A DNA stretch of 64,000 bases from Berkiella sp963829835 (GTDB lineage Bacteria > Pseudomonadota > Gammaproteobacteria > Berkiellales > Berkiellaceae): the NCBI GenBank assembly GCA_963829835.1, contig CAWHKC010000004.1, forward strand, positions 2,232,001 to 2,296,000. The letters run 5' to 3'. Position 1 is the stretch's first letter. Each line of letters opens with the position of its first letter. Of this stretch, positions 56,330 to 64,000 are shown piece by piece. The position numbers and the translations under genes are program-made. The notes under the pieces were generated by a model that did no database searches, had not been told where the DNA came from, and saw only the letters and a program-made list of their open reading frames with translations.

Positions 56330-57864
56330 TTTGATTCACTCGGGTTTAGTCCCCAGGGCGAGGCTGATAACCATTCGGAAAACTCTTTTAAGGGTAGGGG
56401 TTGACTAAAATAGTACCCTTGCCCTAAATCACAATGAAAATCTTTTAGATTTTTAAGGGTATTCTCATCGCTTAAGCCTTCGGCCACTATTTTCATATTG
56501 AGGTTATGTCCAAGTCCAATCGTTGATTGGACTATATGGGCTACTCGTTCTGAATGGATAATATCTTGCGTGAATGATTTGTCTATTTTTAATTCATTTA
56601 CAGGTAATTTTTTTAGATAGGTTAAGCTTGAATAGCCTGTGCCAAAATCATCTATTGATAAGTTAACCCCTAAAGCTTTTAATTTATTCGCCGCTTCAAT
56701 TGCATATTCTGGCTCTCTCATGAAAGCACTTTCGGTAATTTCCAGTGTGATCCAGCTAGGATCAACCCCATTTTGTTTAATTAAATCCCCCACATATACA
56801 GGTAATTTTTTGTTAAGGAGATCTTTCACTGAAAGATTGATAGAAACCCCTAATGGTATATTATCGGCGTGCCATTGCTTGCATTGTTGGATCCCTTTTT
56901 CAAGCAACCATAAGGTTAATTTTTTGATATGGCCTGTTTCTTCGGCAAGCGGTATAAACTGATCGGGGGTTATACTGCCTTTTGAAGGATGTAACCAACG
57001 GATAAGAGCTTCTACTTGTACTGTTTTGCCTGTTTGTAAATTGACTTTAGGTTGATAGAATACTTGAAACTCATCTTGCGTTAAGCCTTCACGTAATTCA
57101 CTCATCAATGAGAGTTTGCTGGAATGATGGGGATCTTTTTGAACCTGATACGTTTCATAGCGTTCACTTGAATACCTTGCCGTATACAAGGCTAAATCAG
57201 CTTTTTGAATAAGAGGTGCGGGCGCTTGGTCATCTTGAGGAAAAAAGCTAATTCCAATCAGCACATCTAAATCGATTTGTACGGTATAGACACTAAAGGG
57301 CGTTGCAAATAATTCTAAGACACTTTCTGCAACTGGGGTATAGTTTGCACGTGTAATATTAGGTAGCAAAACAATAAAGATATTGCTCGCAAGGCGACCA
57401 ATCAGTTCAGCGGTAGGGATTGAGCTTTGCAATCTTTCACCCACATGATGCAAAATTCTGTCACCAATTTGATATCCCAAGGCTTGATTTATTTGAGGAA
57501 ATCTATCAATGCCTATCGTCATTATGGCTAAAGGGGTTTCATCAGTACCGGCATTGATACGATTGGTTAAGTAATCAAAAAAATAAAGACGATTGGGCAA
57601 CCCGGTAACGGGATCATGCTGACTTTGATAAAACAATTCTTTTTCGTGAGCATAAAGCCTTTTTAACACTAATCTGAATATAAATAAGCTTCCTAGCAAG
57701 AGAGCAGCACTTTCAGCAATGGCAATCAGAATAAATTCAGACATTGGGATTTGATGACTTGGGGAAGAGGTCCACCAATAGATAGCGAATAGAGATCCGA
57801 CTTGCGCAAAAGCAAGTAAACTAACGTAAATAAAGCTAATCTTTGTCTTAAAAGGTAATGTCAT
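56326..57864 (-). CDS. Membrane GGDEF-EAL protein with degenerate GGDEF
   Basis: 512 residues: two membrane segments (about 10-30 and 42-64), a GGDEF domain and an EAL domain. The GGDEF active-site loop is replaced by RLASNIFIVLLP, so the cyclase is probably dead. The EAL domain keeps VEALIRW, INLSVKDL, LEITESAF, IDDFGTGYSSL, ELKIDKSF and VAEGLSD, so cyclic-di-GMP hydrolysis looks intact. The dead GGDEF may bind GTP to regulate it, as in other such proteins. No sensor domain is evident between the membrane segments. Confidence 0.88.
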   Translation of the reverse strand: MTLPFKTKISFIYVSLLAFAQVGSLFAIYWWTSSPSHQIPMSEFILIAIAESAALLLGSLFIFRLVLKRLYAHEKELFYQSQHDPVTGLPNRLYFFDYLTNRINAGTDETPLAIMTIGIDRFPQINQALGYQIGDRILHHVGERLQSSIPTAELIGRLASNIFIVLLPNITRANYTPVAESVLELFATPFSVYTVQIDLDVLIGISFFPQDDQAPAPLIQKADLALYTARYSSERYETYQVQKDPHHSSKLSLMSELREGLTQDEFQVFYQPKVNLQTGKTVQVEALIRWLHPSKGSITPDQFIPLAEETGHIKKLTLWLLEKGIQQCKQWHADNIPLGVSINLSVKDLLNKKLPVYVGDLIKQNGVDPSWITLEITESAFMREPEYAIEAANKLKALGVNLSIDDFGTGYSSLTYLKKLPVNELKIDKSFTQDIIHSERVAHIVQSTIGLGHNLNMKIVAEGLSDENTLKNLKDFHCDLGQGYYFSQPLPLKEFSEWLSASPWGLNPSESN

Positions 57865-57938
57865 TAGAAAAACTTTCCTTGTCCCCTATATAGAGTAGAG
57901 AACTTCTCAGATATTTGCTTTATTTTTTGGTAGTTGGA

Positions 57939-57967
57939 TTGACAACTAAGTTGTGATAATTTAATAT
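57939..57967 (+). promoter_or_regulatory. Predicted promoter of the microcin-like genes
   Basis: Perfect -35 TTGACA (57939-57944), a 17-bp spacer and -10 TAATAT (57962-57967). Inside the spacer is a 6-bp-arm palindrome ACAACT-A-AGTTGT (57942-57954), an operator candidate. GATAATTTAATATC (57955-57968) is loosely Fur-like, too weak to call. The leader would be about 110 bases. Confidence 0.5.
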
Positions 57968-58087
57968 CCTTCGCTTAATACATTTTTGTCTGTTTAGTGT
58001 AACCGTTTATCACTTGTTGATTGCCTCATCATTTCAATCAGTTACATTAACGCTTGTGAAAAAAATGATTTTTAAGGGGAAAATAAA

Positions 58088-58351
58088 ATGAAAGATTTAA
58101 CACTAACCGAAGTACAACAAGTATCAGGAGCTGGGCCTCTGATGGAATTAGCAACAACTTTTTCCGGAGCAGCACTTGGTTGCGCGGCAGCTCTAGTCTT
58201 ATTTCCTGCAGTAACCGTTTCTTGGTTTGGCCTCATCCCTCTCTCTCTCCCACTGGCTGGCGGTATTATTGGTGGTTCTATTGGCAACACGCTATACAAT
58301 GTTGAGCAAATAGCTGCTCATATGGCTGCAATCTCCCACGCTTCTGTTTAA
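58088..58351 (+). CDS. Class II microcin-like precursor 1
   Basis: 87 residues behind AAGGGG. The N terminus MKDLTLTEVQQVSGAG matches the double-glycine-type leader of class II microcins (microcin L has VSGAG at the same place; microcin V has VSGG). Cleavage after GA or GG-type site would leave about 70 residues, very hydrophobic, Gly/Ala-rich with GxxxG-like spacing (SGAALGC, AGGIIGGSIGN) and a single Cys. It is paralogous to the next gene. No peptidase-exporter or immunity gene is nearby in this window. Bacteriocin role is inference from the leader and core composition. Confidence 0.65.
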   Translation: MKDLTLTEVQQVSGAGPLMELATTFSGAALGCAAALVLFPAVTVSWFGLIPLSLPLAGGIIGGSIGNTLYNVEQIAAHMAAISHASV

Positions 58352-58361
58352 GGAAATTATC

Positions 58362-58604
58362 ATGAAAGAACTAATACTTAACGATATCGAACATGTTAGC
58401 GGCGCAGGTCTTTTTGAATTGGCTAATGTGGGTGCTGGTGCTCTGTGTGGCGCTGCTGCCATGACTCAACTAGGCGCTGTTAATATTGGATTAACAGGAC
58501 TCGTTGTGACTGCTCCCTATTTAGCACTTGCTGGTGCTGTGCTTGGCGCGACTGTGGGTTATACGATTTCTCATTCTGCGCAGCCAAATTTATATTATTA
58601 CTAA
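58362..58604 (+). CDS. Class II microcin-like precursor 2
   Basis: 80 residues, 10 bases after the first gene, with AAGGAAATT upstream. Leader MKELILNDIEHVSGAG, then a core that starts LFELANVGAGALCGAAAM, aligning with MELATTFSGAALGCAAAL of the first; each has one Cys at nearly the same position, so a disulfide-linked pair is conceivable. The core has GAVLGATVGYT near the end and finishes YYY. Two tandem peptides of matched design suggest a two-peptide bacteriocin. The dispersed hairpin element begins seven bases after the stop. Confidence 0.65.
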   Translation: MKELILNDIEHVSGAGLFELANVGAGALCGAAAMTQLGAVNIGLTGLVVTAPYLALAGAVLGATVGYTISHSAQPNLYYY

Positions 58605-58610
58605 TAACGT

Positions 58611-58669
58611 CTACGTACCGCGGCTTGTCCGCGGTATCCAGGATGCCGCGAATAAATCGCGGCACGTAG
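58611..58669. repeat. Dispersed hairpin element, copy 3
   Basis: Begins CTACGTACCGCGGCTTGTCC and ends CGGCACGTAG, the shortest of the three copies and the one most like copy 2. It sits between the second microcin-like gene and the convergent ankyrin gene. Could terminate both. Confidence 0.8.
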
Positions 58670-58676
58670 AGTAACC

Positions 58677-61437
58677 TTACATCTTATAATTCTTCCGCTC
58701 TTCCTTCTTCTTCTCAACCACTTCCCTAAATACATATAATTTGCGTTCTTTACCTTTTTCGTCTCGCACCGTTTGTTCAACATATCCATGTGCACGTTCG
58801 GTCCCTGATACTTTAAGGCGTGCCCACGCAATTTTTTCTTTTGTTTTATTTGGTTGGGTTATAGTGGATGTACCTAACTTCACCCCATGTTGATTTTTTC
58901 CTTTGCCAGCAACCGCATGGACAGGAAAATATTTTGTTTTATGCTCATCCCTTACTAATTTGTAGAAAGGGGTAAATTGCGGATTATCCTCAGGTATTGT
59001 TAAAAAGAGAGCATTGTGTGGTAATCTTTCAGAATAAATGGGAACAATTTTTGTAAAGCCTGCTGGTTTTTTAAAGCCGTAGGTTTCTTCAGGAATCTCT
59101 TTCGCTGTTGCAGGTGTCCCCATTAATTTGGGTACTGGTGATTTTTCTAAAGATAAAGACTTAAATGTTGCTGCAAGATCATCATCTACCTCTTTTGGTA
59201 CTGATCGTGGCATTGATAATATATTTCTTAGTTCAGCAATATGTACGCTAAAAGCTTTAGAAAAAACAAATTCTGAATTCAAAAGCATTTGGTTTTCCGA
59301 TGGCCCAAAAATACTTTTATTTTTGCTTAAGAATTTGGCTAGTAGTGCAAGATTTTCCGGATGAAGTTTTGTCGTATTAATCGTAATCTTTATCTTTTCA
59401 AGCTTTTGGTCAATCTCTATCTGACAAAAGGTTTGTAACTGCGTAGTGATGCTTTGCGCTCTTTGTGTAAAATGAGATTGTTTTAAAGCAGTTAACTTTT
59501 CTTTAAGCTTAGCTGTTAGAGTCATCGCCTCAAAGCTTTCTTCATGATTAAAAGTAAAAGCTTTATCAAGAAATCGGATAGTATCATCAAGTAACGAAAA
59601 GGCTTTGCTTAAACGATTTTTCTCTGCAAAGACATCAGCCAATTGTAATACTAATTGCGGAAGAAGATTATCGTATGTGCTAGATTTCCTAAATAATGAA
59701 AGAGCCGTTGCAGCTTGTCGACCGGCTTTATTAGTCCAGCCAAGATCCATATACACTTGCATGCTTGTTGTAAGACATACAGCTTTATCATGAGCAACTG
59801 AAGCTTCAAGAGAAGGATTATTAACATCGATTCTTTCAATATACTGCAGGGCTTCAAGCGATAAGGATATCGCAACCTCTTTTTTACCTTGTTGAAGATA
59901 CCAACGTCCTAACCTTGCGCAGACAATGCCTTGGGCTTCGACAATGGAATTATAAAAGCTAGGATTAGCTGATTTTAAAGCTTCACCATGGTATTTAATG
60001 ATAGCACGCAATTTTTCATCTAAAATATGTACAAGTTTATCTGCCCCTTGCGGTAGTTGCTGGCGCATTAAAAAGGAAGAGTTGAGACTCAACATAAAAA
60101 TATTAAATTCTTCTAAACCGAGATCTAGAACATATTTTTTGTTACACATTAAGTGTTTAAATTTATTATTGTGTGATAATTGACTTATTCTTTCGAAGCA
60201 TTTTAAACTTTGCGTCACTAAATTAAGCAAAAGGGGATCTTCATAGGAAAAAGTGGGTTCTCTTAAAGTTAATTCCATCAGTATAAAATCAATGGATCTA
60301 TTAAAGTTTTTTAATAGCGATTGTTCTGCTTCAAAGTGATAACCTAATTCTTCAATACCCATCATCTGAATTTCTTCTAGACTTTGCATAATGGATTCTT
60401 CATCGACTACAGGCCGTGGATCAAGTGCTTGTTGCGGGGGCACCTTTGTTTTAAGACATTTTTGAATTCTTTTTACATGAGGTAAATGCTGCAATGTGGG
60501 ATGTTGGCATGCTCTGCTTAATAGTGCATATTCAAATTGCCAATTTGGGTCGCTTATTGCTGCTTCTAATTGTTCAATAGATGTTAAAAGCCGAGTTATA
60601 AAGACGCCATCTGCATCTTTTTGCTTACCTAAAACGAGGAAATCTTTTAATTGTGACCGTTTAATATTATATATTTTTAAAAGGTCATCTGGAATATGAC
60701 TTAACTCTAAACCTGCTCCTGCTGCAAACATTAGGTTTAAGCATTTTAATTTATTTGGGTTTTGGGCAACGTTAACGAGAGAATGTAATAATCGGTTTTG
60801 TTGCGCTAAGGTACTAAGGACAGGTGAAGCACCATACTGTAAAAGCAATGATAATATATCAGGGTTAAGAGAAAGACAGGCCATTCCGACAGGCGTTAAC
60901 CCATTGGCATCAGCACGATTGGGATCTGCAGCATTTTCTAATAAAAATTGAACGAATTCTTTATGTTTACCTTGAACTCCAAGAAATAACGCTGTTGCGC
61001 CTTCGCGGCTTTGTATATCAAGCAATGTGGGTGCTTTACTTAATATTATTTTTGCTGCATCTTTAAAACCCACTTTTGCGGCCTCATGTAAGGGCGTAAA
61101 GCCATAGGGTAAGGTTCTTTGAAATTGGGTTAATTTTTGTGCAAGTAAGCAGACTGTTTTTTCATGTTCATTTTCGCAGGCATGCGTAAAAAGAGCTTTT
61201 CCTTCATAGCAAGCAAAAGGTGCAAATCCTTTTTCATCAATCAGAAATCCCAAGCTTTCTGTCAGACCTTGTTGCGCTGCCAATGCCGCCGCTTTTGCGC
61301 ATTTAGTCGAAATCTTAATGATTTTGCTTGTGACTTGTGGGTTGCTAGCAAACCAAGCTTTAACGTTCTTTAACGTTCTTTAACGTTATGGCGTCTTTTT
61401 TACGTTGTTCCAATATTACAACTAAGCCGTCTAACAT
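58677..61437 (-). CDS. Large ankyrin / helical-repeat protein, N terminus out of frame by a 10-bp repeat
   Basis: The main open frame (61283-58677, TTG start, 868 residues) has no good start. An ATG at 61437 opens MLDGLVVILEQRKKDAITLK and then meets three copies of a 10-bp repeat and a stop. With two copies the frames join (ITLKNVKAWFASNPQ...) to give about 916 residues. Ankyrin repeats fill roughly residues 70-230 (GFTPLHEAAKVGFKDAAKII, GATALFLGVQGKHKEFVQFLL, GLTPVGMACLS); a long helical region with TPR-like pieces follows (ARLGRWYLQQGKKEVAISLSLEAL in pieces); the end is Lys/Glu-rich. Effector-like; function unknown. Confidence 0.7.
61358..61387. repeat. 10-bp tandem repeat, three copies
   Basis: CTTTAACGTT occurs three times without interruption (61358-61367, 61368-61377, 61378-61387), inside the N-terminal coding part of the ankyrin gene. 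Since ten is not a multiple of three, each gain or loss of a copy shifts the frame. Two copies would fuse the ATG-bearing start to the main frame. Confidence 0.95.
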
Positions 61438-61623
61438 ATTTTTCAGATTAAATAACTAAATGTCTGAAAATGTTAGCACGAAAACTTACACCTTGAAAGC
61501 CATAAAAATGGTAGCTTTCAACGTCAAATAATTTATTTCATATATTTAACTGAATTGCCAAACATTTGTCATGATGTAAACTTCTTTACTCTTGTCATTT
61601 AACATAGAAATATGAGGAATATT

Positions 61624-61908
61624 ATGTCTTTAGATCAAGTACTACAGTCTGCACTGAATAGAACCGTTGAAGCAGCTACAGAAAACCCTTATGGCGCTCT
61701 TGCCCTTGGCGCAGTCGCTGCAGCTGCAATAGCCGTAACCACTGTATACAGCTGCTGTTTTTCAACAAACTCCCCAAACTCCGCTAAAGATCGCGCTAGA
61801 AAGGCCTTCATTGATGGTAATACTTCAAGGTTAGGCGATGAAAATGCTGCTAAAAAAGCTGCCGACAATGCTGCCAAAATTGCTGCTATGTTCAGGAAAA
61901 AGAATTAA
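61624..61908 (+). CDS. Small single-span membrane protein
   Basis: 94 residues from ATG 61624, behind GAGGAA. One Ala-rich membrane segment (LALGAVAAAAIAVTTVYSCCF) after a short amphipathic start, then a charged Ala/Lys-rich soluble tail (ENAAKKAADNAAKIAAMF). Two adjacent Cys sit at the end of the membrane segment. The start does not carry a double-glycine leader, so it does not belong with the microcin-like pair by sequence. Family not recognised. Confidence 0.55.
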   Translation: MSLDQVLQSALNRTVEAATENPYGALALGAVAAAAIAVTTVYSCCFSTNSPNSAKDRARKAFIDGNTSRLGDENAAKKAADNAAKIAAMFRKKN

Positions 61909-61952
61909 GCGTATTCCCTAAGCAAAGGACTGCTTTCTTTATTTTTCAGGCT

Positions 61953-63341
61953 CTATTCTGGTATGCCACCCCGTGTTAATTTTTCAGGATCCAGCAACCG
62001 CTTTAATTCATCTTCAGATAATTTGGTCATTTCTTTAGCAACTTCAATAAGAGGACGACGTTCTTTATAGGCTTTTTTAGCAATCATTGCGCCTTGTTCA
62101 TAACCAATCACCGTATTAAGCGCTGTCACCAAGATAGGATTTTTAGATAATTGCTCTTCAATATGGTCACGATTGACGGTAAATCCGGCAATGGCTTTTT
62201 CAGCCAAATCTTTAGAAGCAGTGCTCAATATTTCGATACTTTGTAATAAATTAAAAGCAATGACGGGTAACATGACATTGAGTTGAAAATTACCGGATTG
62301 TCCTGCGATAGTAATGGTGGTGTCATTGCCAATCACTTGCGCACAAACCATCCCTACCGCTTCTGGGATAACAGGGTTCACTTTACCTGGCATAATAGAG
62401 CTACCTGGTTGTAGTGAGGGCAGGGCAATTTCAGCAAGCCCTGCTAAAGGACCACTGTTCATCCAGCGTAAATCATTTGAGATTTTCATCAAGCTAACAG
62501 CAACGGTTTTTAGCTGACCGCTAAGTGATACAGCCGCATCTTGGCTACCCATGCTTGCAAAACGATTTTCACTCACCGTAAATTTGATATTCAGTTTTTG
62601 GCCAAGAATCGTTGCTAAGCGTTGACCAAACTCAGGATGTGCATTGATGCCAGTACCCACCGCGGTGCCACCAATGGCAAGTGCTTGAATGGCATGACAA
62701 GTTAATTTAATGCATTCAATATTCGCTTTAATTTGCGCAGCCCAACCACCAATTTCTTGTCCCATGGTAATTGGCATGGCATCCATCAAATGGGTGCGCC
62801 CCGTTTTGGTAATAGTGTTCAATTCTTTGGCACGGGTTAAGAGTGTTTCATGTAACAATGTTAAAGCAGGGAGCAATTGCGCATAAATGGCGATGCTGGC
62901 GCTCACATGGATAGCCGTTGGAATAACATCATTACTACTTTGACTCATATTAACATCATCATTGGGATGAATTTCAATACCCGATTCATTCTTGGCTAAC
63001 TGTGCAATAACTTCATTGGCATTCATATTTGAGCTAGTGCCAGATCCGGTTTGAAAAATATCAATCGGAAATTCTTTATCATATTGACCTGTGGCAACCG
63101 TGTTCGCCGCTTTGATAATCGCTTGCGCTTTATCTGTTTTGAGTAAGCCCAGATCTTGGTTGGCTTGCGCAGCACACGCTTTAATTAAGCCTAGGGCTTG
63201 GATCATGCCTCTGGGAAGCGGGATCCCTGAGATCGGAAAATTTTCTATGGCACGTTGGGTTGTCGCGCCATAGAGAGCCTCTTCAGGAACTTGCATTTCA
63301 CCCATACTATCTTTCACGGTACGAAAAGTTTTTTTACTCAT
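61953..63341 (-). CDS. fumC: Class II fumarate hydratase
   Basis: Iron-independent fumarase of the TCA cycle, 462 residues. Signature GSSIMPGKVNP with the mobile catalytic Ser loop, TGSGTSSNMNANEVIA, SQSSNDVIPTAIH and GRTHLMDAMPITMGQE are all typical. Its ATG overlaps the acnA stop by four bases (ATGA), so aconitase and fumarase are translated as one unit. Confidence 0.97.
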   Translation of the reverse strand: MSKKTFRTVKDSMGEMQVPEEALYGATTQRAIENFPISGIPLPRGMIQALGLIKACAAQANQDLGLLKTDKAQAIIKAANTVATGQYDKEFPIDIFQTGSGTSSNMNANEVIAQLAKNESGIEIHPNDDVNMSQSSNDVIPTAIHVSASIAIYAQLLPALTLLHETLLTRAKELNTITKTGRTHLMDAMPITMGQEIGGWAAQIKANIECIKLTCHAIQALAIGGTAVGTGINAHPEFGQRLATILGQKLNIKFTVSENRFASMGSQDAAVSLSGQLKTVAVSLMKISNDLRWMNSGPLAGLAEIALPSLQPGSSIMPGKVNPVIPEAVGMVCAQVIGNDTTITIAGQSGNFQLNVMLPVIAFNLLQSIEILSTASKDLAEKAIAGFTVNRDHIEEQLSKNPILVTALNTVIGYEQGAMIAKKAYKERRPLIEVAKEMTKLSEDELKRLLDPEKLTRGGIPE

Positions 63342-64000
63342 GCTGCACCTGCATGTTTTGTCAATTGTCGCAAGACGTAGTGCAAGATCCCGCCGTTTTG
63401 GTAATATTCCAACTCTTTAGGCGTATCGATTCTCACTTTGGCTTTAAACTTCCTTTCACTTCCTTTCTCATCTTTAACAGAAACTTCGATTGTGTCGTTA
63501 GCCTTAACATTCTTCAAGGTAAGTGAATAGGATTCTTTTCCTGACAGTTTCAGTGTTTCGGGGGTTTCGCCAGGTAAAAACTCTAAGGGGATAACACCCA
63601 TGCCAATTAAATTGGAGCGGTGAATACGTTCAAAACTTTCAGCGATAACGGCATTAACACCTAAAAGATTTGTACCCTTGGCGGCCCAATCGCGTGAAGA
63701 ACCTGAACCATATTCTTTACCGGCAATAATAATAAGAGGTGTTTTTTCTTTTTGATATTTAACAGAGGCATCATAAATTGTCATAATTTCGCCACTTGGT
63801 TGAAACGCTGTCCATCCGCCTTCTGTTTCTGGGGCCAGTTGATTGCGTAAACGAATATTGGCAAAAGTTCCTCTGATCATCACTTCATGATTGCCGCGTC
63901 TTGAACCATAGGAGTTAAAATCTTTAATCGAAACGCCACATTCTTGAAGATATTTTCCAGCGGGAGAATCTGCTTTAATCGCACCAGCAGGAGAAATGTG
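63338..64000 (-). CDS. acnA: Aconitate hydratase A, C-terminal part (5' end outside window)
   Basis: The last ~220 residues of an AcnA/IRP-type aconitase, reading from the window edge to TGA 63338. SYGSRRGNHEVMIRGTFANIRLRN and AGKEYGSGSSRDWAAKGTNLLGVNAVIAESFERIHRSNLIGMGV, each seen in pieces, hold substrate-binding Arg and Ser residues of domain 4. The [4Fe-4S] ligands lie upstream of the window. Needs the SUF system for its cluster. Overlaps fumC. Confidence 0.95.
   Translation of the reverse strand, partial: HISPAGAIKADSPAGKYLQECGVSIKDFNSYGSRRGNHEVMIRGTFANIRLRNQLAPETEGGWTAFQPSGEIMTIYDASVKYQKEKTPLIIIAGKEYGSGSSRDWAAKGTNLLGVNAVIAESFERIHRSNLIGMGVIPLEFLPGETPETLKLSGKESYSLTLKNVKANDTIEVSVKDEKGSERKFKAKVRIDTPKELEYYQNGGILHYVLRQLTKHAGAA

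Noticed and set aside
57955..57968. Fur box before the microcin-like genes
   Set aside because: GATAATTTAATATC resembles only part of the Fur consensus and such AT-rich strings are expected by chance here.

Overview
The window reads as the chromosome of an AT-rich, host-associated gammaproteobacterium, most likely of the Legionellales (Legionella/Coxiella/Berkiella-like). This is inferred from the mix of genes, not from a marker gene: a Mip-type FKBP, AmpD and AmpG, a proteobacterial aceE-aceF-lpd operon, a SUF operon with a SufU-type scaffold, and several proteins built like secreted effectors (patatin plus ankyrin, ankyrin plus helical repeats, a WipA-like PPP phosphatase, a phytase-like tyrosine phosphatase). 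I see no rRNA, tRNA, CRISPR array or transposase.

Layout. 1-0.8 kb: start of a repeat-built, VCBS-like surface protein that leaves the window. 1.1-7.3 kb (minus): trp operon trpL-trpD-trpCF-trpB-trpA, followed by a universal stress protein and an acyltransferase. It has a complete attenuator with a leader peptide carrying two adjacent Trp codons, and no trpE or trpG. 7.4-14.4 kb: exported proteins, a membrane PAS/coiled-coil protein, two retropepsin-like proteins, an AlbA_2 regulator and ampD. 14.4-20.5 kb: pyruvate dehydrogenase operon. 20.5-33.4 kb: two unassigned large proteins, a VanZ-like protein, putP-putA for proline use, a glycosyltransferase-like protein and an EF-hand/His-tailed protein. 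33.4-39.0 kb (minus): suf operon. 39.2-44.2 kb: a phytase-like phosphatase, a methyltransferase and a WipA-like phosphatase, all interrupted by one-base frameshifts. 44.2-52.2 kb: GIDE-LemA pair, TPR methyltransferase, an antiporter, Mip, PAP2 and AmpG. 52.3-61.4 kb: patatin-ankyrin protein, fitAB-like toxin-antitoxin, EAL protein, two microcin-like peptides and a large ankyrin protein. 61.6-64 kb: fumC and acnA.

How the genes work together. Central carbon flow is well represented (PDH, AcnA, FumC, proline to glutamate by PutP/PutA). AmpG and AmpD belong to peptidoglycan recycling. SufBCDS with SufU and SufT makes Fe-S clusters.

The strongest candidates for something undescribed are: (a) a tandem pair of paralogous peptides with class II microcin leaders (VSGAG) behind their own promoter with a palindrome in its spacer; (b) a 10-bp tandem repeat that throws a large ankyrin protein out of frame with three copies and would restore it with two; (c) a +1 frame change in trpD exactly at CTT-TGG, a Trp codon, downstream of a Trp-sensing attenuator; and (d) a cluster of one-base frame changes, nearly all of the same sign, between 38.6 and 42.9 kb. 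Sequencing error is a serious alternative for (c) and (d). Dispersed hairpin elements mark convergent gene ends.
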